Source: Prauserella shujinwangii
GTDB taxonomy: Bacteria; Actinomycetota; Actinomycetes; Mycobacteriales; Pseudonocardiaceae
Direction of reading: 5' to 3'
NCBI RefSeq assembly: GCF_003001955.1
Contig: NZ_PVNH01000008.1
Span: 248,001 to 312,000, forward strand
Length of the DNA: 64,000 nucleotides
Shown here piece after piece: positions 55,606 through 64,000 of the stretch. Position 1 is the stretch's first letter. Every line of letters begins with the position of its first letter. The notes beneath the pieces were generated by a model. The model searched no databases and had not been told where the DNA came from. It was given only the letters and a program-made list of their open reading frames with translations. A program made the position numbers and the translations under genes.

Positions 55606-56400
55606 GTGCTGGCCGAGGTCAACGGCGCACCCGCCACCCCGGAACAGCTCGCGGTTGCCGCGGTGTCGGGCTACGGCCACTTCACCACGATGCGGGTGCG
55701 CGACGGCCACGTCCGCGGCCTCGGCCCGCACCTGGACCGGCTGGCCGCGGGCACACGGCTGCTGTTCGGCGGCGAGCTGGACCCCGGCCGGGTACGCGGC
55801 TTCCTGCGGCACGCCGTGCCCGCGGAGGGCACCGTCAGGGCCAGGGTGACCGTCTGCTCGCTCGGCGTCCCGCGTGGCGACGCGCACCGGCCGGTGGACC
55901 CGGACGTCCTCGTCACGGTCACGCCCTCCGGCGAGGCGGACGGCAGCCCGGTCCGGCTGCGGTCGGTGCGGTACCAGCGGCACCTGCCCGAGGTGAAGCA
56001 CGTGGGCACCTTCCCGCTGTTGCACCACGCGCGGGCGGCCCGGCTGGCGGGTTTCGACGACGCCCTGTTCGTCACGGACGAGGGGCTGGTGTCCGAGGCG
56101 TCGGTGTGGAACATCGGCTTCGTCGACGGCGGCGGCACGCTGGTCTGGCCCGAGGCGCCCATGCTCGACGGCGTCACCCAGCGGCTGCTCCGGGACGGGC
56201 TCGCCCGGCTCGGGGTGCCCGCCGCGTCCCGCCCGGTGCCGCTGGCCGAGGTGCGCGCACTCCGGTCGGCGTTCCTGTGCAACGCGGGCGACCCGGCGCG
56301 TCCGGTGTCCGCTGTGGACGACGCGGAGCTCACCGTCGATCCGGAGCTGACCGCGCTGCTGCGCCGGGCCTGCGCACTGTCGCCGTGGGAGCCGATCTGA
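55606..56400 (+). CDS. Class IV aminotransferase / aminodeoxychorismate lyase-like
   Basis: 264 residues. PLP Lys131 in LPEVKHVGTFPLL, start YGHFTTMRVRDGHVRGLGPHLDRL and the C-terminal SEASVWNIGFVDGG are typical of fold-type IV enzymes (branched-chain or D-amino acid aminotransferase, or 4-amino-4-deoxychorismate lyase). Length is at the short end of the family. GTG starts 3 nt after the cyclophilin stop. Substrate not determined. Confidence 0.85.
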   Translation: MLAEVNGAPATPEQLAVAAVSGYGHFTTMRVRDGHVRGLGPHLDRLAAGTRLLFGGELDPGRVRGFLRHAVPAEGTVRARVTVCSLGVPRGDAHRPVDPDVLVTVTPSGEADGSPVRLRSVRYQRHLPEVKHVGTFPLLHHARAARLAGFDDALFVTDEGLVSEASVWNIGFVDGGGTLVWPEAPMLDGVTQRLLRDGLARLGVPAASRPVPLAEVRALRSAFLCNAGDPARPVSAVDDAELTVDPELTALLRRACALSPWEPI

Positions 56401-56416
56401 CGGGGTGGTCGTGAGT

Positions 56417-56444
56417 GGGAAACGTGGTGAGAGCGACGTTTCCC
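56417..56444. terminator. Inverted repeat between aminotransferase IV and enoyl-CoA hydratase genes
   Basis: GGGAAACG (56417-56424) and CGTTTCCC (56437-56444) flank a 12-nt loop between two convergent genes. It is a candidate bidirectional terminator. I have an unverified memory of similar GTGGGAAACG elements at gene ends in Amycolatopsis-type genomes. Confidence 0.55.
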
Positions 56445-56455
56445 CCGCACGAGCG

Positions 56456-57235
56456 TCAGCGGTAGGTGAAGGTCGGTGTGCGGCGTTCCAGGAAGGCGGC
56501 CACGCCCTCGGCGTAGTCCTCACCGTGCACCGCGTCGAGCCGGATGCGCTCCACTTCGGAGTCCGTCTCCTCGTGTCCCGACAGGATCTTCTCGATGATC
56601 CGGTTCATTCCCCGGATGGACGCCTGCGATCGCGCGCACAGGGTGCCCACGAAGTCCATGGTGGACTCCTCGAGCGCGGACGGGGCGAAGACGTCGTTGA
56701 CGAGCCCGATCTCCCGCGCCCGCGTGGAGTCGATCAGCAGACCGGACAGCAGGAAGTAGCGTGCGTGCGCGGGGCCGACGAGGGCCACCAGCTGCCGGGT
56801 GGACAGGAAGTCGTAGACGATCCCGAGCTTGGCCGGCGTGATGCCGAACCGGGAGCCCTCGGCGGCGAACCGGAAGTCGCTGGCGACCGAGAGCTGGCAG
56901 CCGCCGCCGATGCAGTTGCCCCGGATCATCGCCACGCTCGGCTTGCGCATCGCCGTGAGCGCCCGCACCGCGGCGGCCACGGCCTCGTCGTAGGCGGCCG
57001 CGCCCTCCGCGGTCGACCGCAGGTCGCCGAACTCGCTGATGTCGGCACCGGCCGAGAAGTCCTGCCCGGCGCCGGTGAGCACCAGCGCCTTGACCCGGGA
57101 ATCGCCCTCGACGTCGGCCACGATGTCCGGGATCGCCGACCACATGCCGTAGCTGATCGCGTTCTTCTTCTCCGGCCTGGCGAACGTCAGCCGGGCGACC
57201 TCACCGTCGCGTGCGAATTCGATCCCGTCGGTCAT
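56456..57235 (-). CDS. Enoyl-CoA hydratase/isomerase family protein
   Basis: 259 residues. Oxyanion-hole segments AGQDFSAGADISEFG and IRGNCIGGGCQLSVASDFRFA, and GSRFGITPAKLGIVYD mark the crotonase fold. The first catalytic Glu position (usually in GGGxE) is Gln in GGGCQL, so classic hydratase activity may be altered. ATG at 57235 follows TAGGGT by 8 nt, a likely leaderless start. It is 30 bp before rel on the same strand. Confidence 0.9.
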   Translation of the reverse strand: MTDGIEFARDGEVARLTFARPEKKNAISYGMWSAIPDIVADVEGDSRVKALVLTGAGQDFSAGADISEFGDLRSTAEGAAAYDEAVAAAVRALTAMRKPSVAMIRGNCIGGGCQLSVASDFRFAAEGSRFGITPAKLGIVYDFLSTRQLVALVGPAHARYFLLSGLLIDSTRAREIGLVNDVFAPSALEESTMDFVGTLCARSQASIRGMNRIIEKILSGHEETDSEVERIRLDAVHGEDYAEGVAAFLERRTPTFTYR

Positions 57236-57265
57236 GGACTGCGACCCTAACCGGCCGGGACCGCG

Positions 57266-59614
57266 TCAGGAGGCGGAGGTGACCCGGTACACGTCGTAGA
57301 CGCCCTCCACGTTGCGCACGACCTTGAGCACGTGCCCCAGGTGCTTCGGGTCGCCCATCTCGAACGTGAAGCGGCTGACCGCCACCCGGTCGCGCGAGGT
57401 GGTCACCGAGGCCGACAGGATGTTCACCTTCTCGTCGGCGAGCACCTTCGTCACGTCGGACAGCAGCCGGTGCCGGTCGAGTGCCTCCACCTGGATGGCG
57501 ACCAGGAACACGGAGGACTCCGACGGCGCCCACTCGACCTCGACGAGCCGTTCCGGCTGCGCACGCAGGTCGTCGGCGTTGGTGCAGTCGGTGCGGTGGA
57601 CGCTGACCCCGCCGCCGCGGGTGACGAAGCCGAGGATCTCGTCGCCGGGCACCGGGGTGCAGCAGCGCGCGAGCTTGGCCCACACGTCGCTGGCGCCCTT
57701 GACGACCACACCGACGTCGCCGGAACCGCGCCTGCGGGTGACGGTGGAGGGCGTGGCCCGCTCGGCGAGCTCCTCCTCGGCCTCCTCCACGCCGCCGATG
57801 AGCGCCACCAGTCGCTGCACGACGGTCTTGGCGCTGGTGTGTCCCTCACCGACGGCCGCGTACAGCGAGCTGATGTCGGAGTGCCGCAGTTCGGTGGCGA
57901 CGGCGCCCATCGAGTCGGCCGAGACCAGCCGCTGCAGCGGAAGCCCGACCTTGCGGACCTCCTTGGTGATCAGTTCCTTGCCGGTCTCGATCGCCTCGTC
58001 CCGGCGTTCCTTGGCGAACCACTGCCGGATCTTGGCGCGCGCCTTCGGCGAGACGGCGAACGACAGCCAGTCCCGGCTGGGGCCCGCGCCCTCCGCCTTC
58101 GACGTGAAGATCTCGACGACCTCGCCGTTCTCCAGCTTGCGCTCCAGCGCCACGAGCCGCCCGTTGACGCGGGCCCCGATGCAGCGGTGCCCGACCTCGG
58201 TGTGCACGGCGTAGGCGAAGTCCACCGGCGTGGACCCGACGGGCAGCGTGATCACGTCGCCCTTCGGGGTGAACACGAAGATCTCGCGGGTGGCGAGGTC
58301 GTAGCGCAGCGACTCGAGGAACTCGCCGGGGTCGGCGGCCTCCCGCTGCCAGTCCAGCAGCTGCCGCATCCACGCCATCTCGTCGATGTCGACGGCGTTG
58401 CCGTTGTGCGTTCCCCTGGTCTCCTTGTACCGCCAGTGCGCCGCGATGCCGTACTCGGCGGTGCGATGCATCTCGTGGGTCCGGATCTGCACCTCGAGCG
58501 GCTTGCCGTCCGGCCCGATGACCGTGGTGTGCAGGGACTGGTACACGCCGAACCGGGGCTGCGCGATGTAGTCCTTGAACCGGCCGGGCATCGGCTGCCA
58601 CAGCGCGTGCACGACGCCCATGGCCGCGTAGCAGTCCCGCACGTCGTCCACCAGGATGCGCACCCCGACGAGGTCGTGGATGTCGTCCAGGTCCCGCCCG
58701 CGCACGATCATCTTCTGGTGGATCGAGTAGTAGTGCTTGGGCCTGCCCTCGACCTTCGCGTTGATGCGGGAGCCCTCCAGCTGCGTGGTGAGCTCGCCGA
58801 TCACCCAGCGCAGGTAGGTGTCGCGGGACGGCGCCCTGTCGGCGACCAGGCGCACGATCTCGTCGTACTTCTTCGGCTGCAGGATGGCGAAGGCCAGGTC
58901 CTCCAGCTCCCACTTGACGGTGGCCATGCCGAGCCGGTGCGCGAGCGGAGCCAGGACCTCCAGGGTCTCCTTCGCCTTGCGGGCCTGTTTCTCCGGCGGC
59001 AGGAAGCGCATCGTGCGCATGTTGTGCAGCCGGTCGGCCAGCTTGATCACCAGCACCCGCGGGTCACGGGCCATCGCGATGACCATCTTGCGGATGGTCT
59101 CGGCCTCCGCGGCGGTGCCCAGCTTCACCTTGTCGAGCTTCGTGACGCCGTCGACGAGTTCGCCGACCTTCTGACCGAACTCGCCGCTGAGCCGCTCCAG
59201 CGAGTAGCCGGTGTCCTCCACTGTGTCGTGCAGCAGGGCGGCCACCAGCGTGGTGGTGTCCATGCCCAGCTCGGCCAGGATCGTGGCGACGGCGAGCGGG
59301 TGCGTGATGTACGGGTCGCCGGACTTGCGCCGCTGGTCGCGGTGCAGCTCCTCGGCGACGTCGTAGGCCCGCTGCAGCAGGGCGAGGTCCGCGCTCGGGT
59401 GCATCTCGCGGTGGATGGCCGCGAGCGGCTCGAGCACCTGCTTGACGGAGGCGGCGCGCTGCGCGGTGATGCGCCGGGCCAGCCGGGCCCGGACCCGCCT
59501 GGTGGCGGAGGGAGCCCTGGTGGCACCGCCCGGCTGCCCGGCCCGCGCCGGCTGGGATCCGGGCCCTTCGGCACCGGACCGGCCGGTCACGACGGAATCG
59601 AGCTCCTGGCTCAC
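57266..59614 (-). CDS. rel: Bifunctional (p)ppGpp synthetase/hydrolase
   Basis: 782 residues. HD hydrolase domain ([17 protein letters not shown], about 126), synthetase domain ([26 protein letters not shown] about 365), TGS domain ([22 protein letters not shown] about 450), helical region and a C-terminal ACT domain. Both catalytic domains look intact, as in mycobacterial Rel. I prefer the GTG at 59614 (GGAGG 5 nt upstream) over GTG 59620. apt is next upstream, 104 bp away. Confidence 0.96.
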   Translation of the reverse strand: MSQELDSVVTGRSGAEGPGSQPARAGQPGGATRAPSATRRVRARLARRITAQRAASVKQVLEPLAAIHREMHPSADLALLQRAYDVAEELHRDQRRKSGDPYITHPLAVATILAELGMDTTTLVAALLHDTVEDTGYSLERLSGEFGQKVGELVDGVTKLDKVKLGTAAEAETIRKMVIAMARDPRVLVIKLADRLHNMRTMRFLPPEKQARKAKETLEVLAPLAHRLGMATVKWELEDLAFAILQPKKYDEIVRLVADRAPSRDTYLRWVIGELTTQLEGSRINAKVEGRPKHYYSIHQKMIVRGRDLDDIHDLVGVRILVDDVRDCYAAMGVVHALWQPMPGRFKDYIAQPRFGVYQSLHTTVIGPDGKPLEVQIRTHEMHRTAEYGIAAHWRYKETRGTHNGNAVDIDEMAWMRQLLDWQREAADPGEFLESLRYDLATREIFVFTPKGDVITLPVGSTPVDFAYAVHTEVGHRCIGARVNGRLVALERKLENGEVVEIFTSKAEGAGPSRDWLSFAVSPKARAKIRQWFAKERRDEAIETGKELITKEVRKVGLPLQRLVSADSMGAVATELRHSDISSLYAAVGEGHTSAKTVVQRLVALIGGVEEAEEELAERATPSTVTRRRGSGDVGVVVKGASDVWAKLARCCTPVPGDEILGFVTRGGGVSVHRTDCTNADDLRAQPERLVEVEWAPSESSVFLVAIQVEALDRHRLLSDVTKVLADEKVNILSASVTTSRDRVAVSRFTFEMGDPKHLGHVLKVVRNVEGVYDVYRVTSAS

Positions 59615-59639
59615 CCGCACCTCCGCACGTGTCGCCGGT

Positions 59640-59655
59640 CTTGGTAGACACCAAG
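59640..59655. promoter_or_regulatory. Small perfect hairpin in the rel leader
   Basis: CTTGGT (59640-59645), loop AGAC, ACCAAG (59650-59655), about 26 nt before the rel GTG. On the rel strand it gives a small 6-bp hairpin just upstream of the ribosome-binding site. It may influence translation or mark the promoter; no protein consensus recognised. Confidence 0.35.
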
Positions 59656-59718
59656 CGTAACGCGCGAGGGTGCCGGTCTGTGCCCGCTCCCCCCGTGCTC
59701 AGCCGCGATCGACCGTGG

Positions 59719-60237
59719 TCAGCAGGTACGCAGCGCGGTCACGGGCAGTCCGGCGAGCCGGGCCCGGCCGCCGAGCGCCGCGAGCTCGAGCACGACGGCC
59801 ACCCCGGACACCCGGGCGCCCGCGCCCTCGACCAGCTTCGCGGTGGCTTCCACCGTGCCTCCGGTGGCGAGCACGTCGTCGACGACCGCCACCCGCTGGC
59901 CCGCCCGCAGCGAGCCCTCCGGCAGCTCCAGCGTGGCGGTGCCGTACTCCAGCGCGTAGTCCACGCGGGCGGCCACCGAGGGCAGCTTGCCCGGCTTGCG
60001 GACGAGGGCGACACCGAGCCCGCGCGCGTAGCCGACGGCGGCGGCCAGCACGAAGCCACGGGCCTCCACGGCGGCGAGCACGTCGGCGTCCGGGCCGACC
60101 ACGTCCCCGAGCGCGTCGATCACGGTGGCGAACGCGGCGGGGTCACCGAACAGCGGGGTGAGGTCCCGGAACAGGATCCCCGGTTCGGGGAAGTCCGGGA
60201 TCTCGGCGATCAGGTCCAGTGCCTCGTCGACCTTCAT
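59719..60237 (-). CDS. apt: Adenine phosphoribosyltransferase
   Basis: 172 residues. FPEPGILFRDLTPLFGDP and the PRPP motif VAVVDDVLATGGTVEATAKL define Apt. It salvages adenine with PRPP to give AMP. ATG at 60237 overlaps the secF stop (ATGA). The secD-secF-apt-rel order is conserved in actinobacteria. The last codons (ALRTC) end close to the rel leader. Confidence 0.95.
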   Translation of the reverse strand: MKVDEALDLIAEIPDFPEPGILFRDLTPLFGDPAAFATVIDALGDVVGPDADVLAAVEARGFVLAAAVGYARGLGVALVRKPGKLPSVAARVDYALEYGTATLELPEGSLRAGQRVAVVDDVLATGGTVEATAKLVEGAGARVSGVAVVLELAALGGRARLAGLPVTALRTC

Positions 60238-61490
60238 CGCTTCCGCTTGCCCGTCGGCCTGGCTCCCCTCGGCGCGGCCTTCGGATGCCGCGCGGGCACC
60301 CCGGCGGCGGCCGCGAGGGCCTTCTCCCTGCGCAGCTCGGCGGCGAGCGCGTCGTCGTCGGTGACGTCCAGCTCGGCCTCCTTGCGCGCGTGGCTGGCCC
60401 GGCGCGCCCACACGCGCTCGGCGTGCTCGCGGTACTTCGGGTCCCGCATCTTCAGCGCCGCCAGCAGCGGCGTGGCGAGCAGCACCGAGGACATCACCCC
60501 GGCCAGCATGCCGGTGAGCAGCACCAGGGCGAGGTCCTGCAGCGTGCCGGCCCCGAGCAGGACGTAGCCGATGACGAGCAGCCCGAGCACGGGCAGCAGC
60601 GCGATCACCGACGTGTTGATCGACCGCATCAGCGTCTGGTTGAGCGCGAGGTTCGCCGCCTCCGGGTACGTCCGGCGGGTCAGGCCGAGCAGGCCCCTCG
60701 TGTTCTCCCTGACCTTGTCGAACACCACCACCGTGTCGTACAGCGAGAAGCCGAGGATGGTGAGCAGGCCGATCACGGTGGCCGGCGTGACCTCCAGGCC
60801 GACGAGGGAGTACACGCCCGCGGTGACCACGATGTCGTGCAACAGCGCGACCAGCGCCGCCACCGCCATCCACTTCTCGAAGTAGATGACGAGGAACACG
60901 GTCACCAGCACGAGGAACACGGCCAGGGCGATGAGCGCCTTCTCCGAGATCTCGTCGCCCCACGACGCGCTGACCGCGCTGTCGCTGATGACCTGCGGGC
61001 TGGGCTCGCCGTTCGCGTTCAGCGGCCGCAGTTCCTCGAACAGCGCCTGCTTGACCTGCGCCACCTCGTCCGCGTTCAGCGTGTTGGAGCGGACCTGGAT
61101 CGCGGCCGCGTCGCCGAGGCCGACCTGCTGCGCCTCCGAGGCGGGCTCGCCGAGCGCCTCGGAGAACACCTGCTTGGCCTCGTCCGGCGTGATCGGGCCG
61201 TTCGCGCCCTGTGCGGGCAGCTGGATCTGGGTGCCACCCTCGAACTCGATGCCCAGGTTGAACCCCTTGAAGCCCAGCGACAGGAGGCTGACCAGCACGA
61301 GCACGGCGAAGAAGCCGAACCAGCGCTTGCGGTGCCCGACGATGTCGAACGCGCCGGTGCCGGTGTAGAGCCGCTGCAGCGCGGACCGCTTGGGCGTGGC
61401 CTCGCCGCCGGTGGCGTCGGTCCGCACACCGGTGCCGCCGGTGCCGCCGGTGCCGTTGTCGCCGCCCGCCGTGTTGTCTCCGCCCGCCAC
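60234..61490 (-). CDS. secF: Protein translocase subunit SecF
   Basis: 418 residues with six membrane helices. N-terminal region Gly/Thr/Asp-rich (GGDNGTGGTGGTG); GIEFEGGTQIQL, GLLTILGFSLYDTVVVFDKVREN and the C-terminal half are typical. It uses the proton motive force with SecD to complete Sec export. GTG start one nucleotide after the secD stop, ribosome-binding site GGAGG within secD. C-terminal basic tail. Confidence 0.96.
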   Translation of the reverse strand: MAGGDNTAGGDNGTGGTGGTGVRTDATGGEATPKRSALQRLYTGTGAFDIVGHRKRWFGFFAVLVLVSLLSLGFKGFNLGIEFEGGTQIQLPAQGANGPITPDEAKQVFSEALGEPASEAQQVGLGDAAAIQVRSNTLNADEVAQVKQALFEELRPLNANGEPSPQVISDSAVSASWGDEISEKALIALAVFLVLVTVFLVIYFEKWMAVAALVALLHDIVVTAGVYSLVGLEVTPATVIGLLTILGFSLYDTVVVFDKVRENTRGLLGLTRRTYPEAANLALNQTLMRSINTSVIALLPVLGLLVIGYVLLGAGTLQDLALVLLTGMLAGVMSSVLLATPLLAALKMRDPKYREHAERVWARRASHARKEAELDVTDDDALAAELRREKALAAAAGVPARHPKAAPRGARPTGKRKR

Positions 61491-61491
61491 G

Positions 61492-63282
61492 TCACGCCTC
61501 CTTCAGGGCCGCGCCGACCCGGCCGGTGGCGCGGCGGCGCTGCTCGCCGAGTTTCTGCACCGCGCCCAGCCCGGACAGCCGCGGGCTGGACAGCCGTTTC
61601 GACTTCGCCACGATGGCCACCAGCGGATGTGTCACCAGGAACACGACGATCAGGTCCAGCACGGTGGACATGCCGAGGGTGAACGCGAAGCCCTTCACCT
61701 CGCCCACCGCGAGCGCGTACAGCACGGCGGCGGCCAGGAAGAGAATGGCGTCGGAGGCGAGGATCGTGCGCCGGGCCCGGACCCAGCCGCGCGGCACGGC
61801 GGAGCGGAACGTCCTGCCCTCGCGCATCTCGTCCTTGAGCCGTTCGAAGTAGACGACGAACGAGTCGGCCGTGACACCGATCGCGACGATGAACCCCGCG
61901 ACGCCCGCGAGGTCGAGCGTGAAGCCGATCCACCGCCCGAGCAGCACGAGCACCGCGTAGACGATGGCACCGGACAGGATGAGCGACAGCACGGTCAGCA
62001 CACCCAGCATCCGGTAGTAGAACAGGCAGTACAGGAACACCAGGGCGATGCCGATGGCGCCCGCGATCAGTCCGGCCTCCAGCGAGGCGAGCCCCAGCGT
62101 GGCCGACACGGTGGTGGCGTCCGAGGACGAGAACGACAGCGGCAGCGAGCCGTACTTGAGGACGTCGGCCAGCTCCTTCGCCTCGGCCTGGTTGAACTGG
62201 CCGGTGATCTCGGTCCGCCCGTCGGGGATGGCGACGGTGATGTTCGGCGCCGAGACGACCTTCGTGTCGAGCACGAAGGCGGCGCGCTCGTTGATGTTGT
62301 TGGACGTGAAGTCCGCCCAGATGTCGGCGCCCTCGCTCTTGAAGTTGAGGTTGACGACGAACGCGCCGCGCTGGTCGTTGTAGCCGGACGTCGCGTCCGC
62401 GATCTGGGTGCCCTCCAGGAACACCGGGCCGAGGACGTACTTCTCGGTGCCGTCCTCGTTGCAGGTCACCAGCGGCAGCTTCGGGTCGTCGTTGCCGACG
62501 AGCGGGTCCTGCGCCGCGCAGTTCAGCGCGGCGAGTGCCTGCTGCTGGGCCTGCTGGGCCGCCGCCACCGCCGCCTGGTCGTTGGGGTTCTGCGGGACCA
62601 GCGCCGGGTTCTGCCGCACTTCCTTCGCGGCCTGGATCTGCTCGGCGATCTCGTCCTGGACGTTGCCGGAACCGCCGGTGTCGCCCGTACCGTCGGTGCC
62701 GTTGTCGTCCTGGCCTCCGCCGGAGCCCTGCGCGGGCGCGGCGCCCGCGGCACCGCCACCACCGCCGGTGGCAGCGCTGTCGCCACCGTCGCCGCTGGTG
62801 CCGTCCGGCTCCCCGGACTGGGACGGCTCGGCCGACGGCGCCGTGGACGGGTCATGACCGCCCTGCTGCTCGCCCTGCTGCTGGCCGCCCTGCGGCTGGC
62901 CCGCGGGCACCGCCGTGATCACCTTGCGGAAGCCGAGCTTGGCGGTGCGGCCCAGGCTCTTCGCCTGCTCGCCCTCCTCGCCGGGAACGGTGATCACGAC
63001 GTTGTCGCCGTCGAGCACGACCTCGGCACCGCTGACGCCGATGCCGTTGACCCGGGTCTCGATGATCTGGCGTGCCTGGCTGAGTTGCTCACGCGTCGGG
63101 TCGGAGCCGTCCGGCGTGCGCGCGGTCAGGGTGACCCTCGTGCCGCCCTGCAGGTCGATGCCCAGCTTGGGGGTCGGCTTGCCGTCGCCGGTGAAGAACA
63201 CCAGGGCGTACAACGCGGCGACGATGGCGACGAAGAAGGCGAGGTAGCGTCCCGGGCGGATGTGCCCGGCGGGAGGTGCCAC
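61492..63282 (-). CDS. secD: Protein translocase subunit SecD
   Basis: 596 residues. LGIDLQGGTRVTL, RVNGIGVSGAEVV, and IAIGVTADSFVVYFERLKDEMREG mark SecD. Between about residues 125 and 205 is a low-complexity insert (Gly/Gln/Ser/Asp-rich, HDPSTAPSAEPSQSGEP). It acts with SecF. The GTG at 63282 (VAPPAGHIRPGRYLA) is chosen since family proteins start just before the first helix; the frame continues upstream. Confidence 0.95.
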   Translation of the reverse strand: MAPPAGHIRPGRYLAFFVAIVAALYALVFFTGDGKPTPKLGIDLQGGTRVTLTARTPDGSDPTREQLSQARQIIETRVNGIGVSGAEVVLDGDNVVITVPGEEGEQAKSLGRTAKLGFRKVITAVPAGQPQGGQQQGEQQGGHDPSTAPSAEPSQSGEPDGTSGDGGDSAATGGGGGAAGAAPAQGSGGGQDDNGTDGTGDTGGSGNVQDEIAEQIQAAKEVRQNPALVPQNPNDQAAVAAAQQAQQQALAALNCAAQDPLVGNDDPKLPLVTCNEDGTEKYVLGPVFLEGTQIADATSGYNDQRGAFVVNLNFKSEGADIWADFTSNNINERAAFVLDTKVVSAPNITVAIPDGRTEITGQFNQAEAKELADVLKYGSLPLSFSSSDATTVSATLGLASLEAGLIAGAIGIALVFLYCLFYYRMLGVLTVLSLILSGAIVYAVLVLLGRWIGFTLDLAGVAGFIVAIGVTADSFVVYFERLKDEMREGRTFRSAVPRGWVRARRTILASDAILFLAAAVLYALAVGEVKGFAFTLGMSTVLDLIVVFLVTHPLVAIVAKSKRLSSPRLSGLGAVQKLGEQRRRATGRVGAALKEA

Positions 63283-63458
63283 GGTCGGTCGTTCTCCTCG
63301 AACTGGTTCAGCAGCTTGTCGGGGCCTTGGCCGGGGTGCGGGCCGCCCTGGTGAGACGGCGGACACACACGCAGCACCGAGACACTACTCGGCGCTGCGT
63401 GAACACAGCGTTCGGCCCCCGCCGGCACCGCGCGGCGCCGGCGGGACAGCGGCGGTGG

Positions 63459-63863
63459 TTACTTCTTGCCCTGCTCCACCGACGAGGCGACCTGCTCGGA
63501 GTCACCGTCGGTGGACGCGCGGGTGGCGCCGTCGGCGCTGTCAGTGCCGCCGGTGCCGTCGGTGCTGTCGTCGTCGGCGTCCGCCGTGTCCTCGTCGGCC
63601 ACCGGGTTGATCCGCTCGCGGACCGCCTGCCGCAGCCACGTGGTCACGACGCCCTCGGCGATCTCCAGGTCGATCGTGCTGTCGTCGCTGGCGTCGGCCA
63701 CGGTCGCGTACAGACCCGACGTGGTCATCACGCGGTCACCCTCGGCAAGGCTGCTCTGCAGCTCCTGCTGCTGCGCCATCGCCTTCTTCTGCTTGCGCGT
63801 GCCCATCACCAGCGGGATGGCGACGACCAGCATCAGCAGCAGCGGCAGGAAAAGGCCTTCCAT
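63459..63863 (-). CDS. yajC: Preprotein translocase subunit YajC
   Basis: 134 residues. One N-terminal helix (LFLPLLLMLVVAIPLVMG), then the YajC core RKQKKAMAQQQELQSSLAEGDRVMTTSGLYATV and a long acidic, Thr/Asp-rich C-terminal tail. It forms a SecDF-YajC complex. ATG at 63863 with GGAG 4 nt upstream. The 176 bp between yajC and secD show no gene. Confidence 0.95.
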   Translation of the reverse strand: MEGLFLPLLLMLVVAIPLVMGTRKQKKAMAQQQELQSSLAEGDRVMTTSGLYATVADASDDSTIDLEIAEGVVTTWLRQAVRERINPVADEDTADADDDSTDGTGGTDSADGATRASTDGDSEQVASSVEQGKK

Positions 63864-63935
63864 AATTCTCCATTCAGCAGACGCCTGCCTCCCCGGCGCG
63901 ACGTCCGTATTTTGTCTGGATGTGCTCTATCGAGT

Positions 63936-63971
63936 GTGCCAGGTACTGCGAGGTACGCCAGCACCTGGTAC
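63936..63971. promoter_or_regulatory. Repeated AGGTAC/CCAGGT elements upstream of yajC
   Basis: CCAGGT (63939-63944) and ACCTGG (63963-63968) form an inverted pair, with AGGTAC repeated directly at 63941-63946 and 63951-63956. The cluster lies about 75-110 bp before the yajC ATG, the expected promoter zone of yajC-secD-secF. No regulator can be named. Confidence 0.3.
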
Positions 63972-64000
63972 AAGGGCACCCCGGTTCACGGCTGGTCGAA

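Overview
The window is very GC-rich DNA from an actinomycete, most likely a member of the Pseudonocardiaceae (an Amycolatopsis-like organism). The signs are a bldD gene beside pyrR, many GTG starts, many 4-bp stop/start overlaps, several apparently leaderless genes, a mycothiol-type enzyme family, and a core gene order that I recall as parallel to the Mycobacterium tuberculosis segment running from nusB/efp through the aro genes, alaS and aspS to relA/secDF/yajC. No rRNA, tRNA, CRISPR array, phage or insertion sequence was seen. No stretch over 300 bases lacks a gene.

Layout. (1) 1-3.7 kb: the start of pyrB, then pyrR, whose leader carries a PyrR-type RNA element; bldD on the opposite strand with a BldD-box-like operator; then nusB, efp and an Xaa-Pro peptidase. 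(2) 3.7-6.3 kb: a small four-helix membrane protein, a five-bladed glycosidase-like lipoprotein and a YrdB-type protein. (3) 6.3-10.3 kb: the shikimate operon aroC-aroK-aroB-aroQ with a short prepilin peptidase. (4) 10.5-12.7 kb: an ECF sigma / zinc anti-sigma operon facing a Rieske lipoprotein gene across two near-identical back-to-back promoters. (5) 12.7-16 kb: a sugar PTS cassette (EIIA, EIIB, a DasR-like GntR regulator, EIIC, HPr) around one dre-like operator. (6) 16-23 kb: assorted accessory genes. (7) 23-31 kb: aroE, mltG, ruvX, alaS, two small membrane proteins and rarA. (8) 31-36.6 kb: an SGNH hydrolase, a kinase-fold protein, aspS and a radical SAM gene behind a perfect LexA-type box. 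(9) 36.6-51.5 kb: a regulator-rich accessory zone with SDR/LysR, ArsR/AHSA1, an aldehyde dehydrogenase, a frameshifted AfsR-like regulator, a DrrAB-like ABC exporter, IclR with a ThDP enzyme, and a YibE/F protein. (10) 51.5-64 kb: conserved membrane and hydrolase genes, a cyclophilin, an aminotransferase IV, an enoyl-CoA hydratase, then rel, apt, secF, secD and yajC.

How it works together. The backbone covers pyrimidine and chorismate synthesis, translation (efp, nusB, alaS, aspS), the stringent response and purine salvage (rel, apt), and protein export (yajC-secD-secF). Interspersed accessory blocks carry their own regulators, and several operators are readable: divergent ECF promoters at 12185-12254, a dre-like site at 13540-13555, a LexA box at 36610-36625, BldD-like boxes at 899-929, and a PyrR-binding RNA motif at 731-762. 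The clearest lesion is a one-base frameshift in the AfsR-like gene near 43675.
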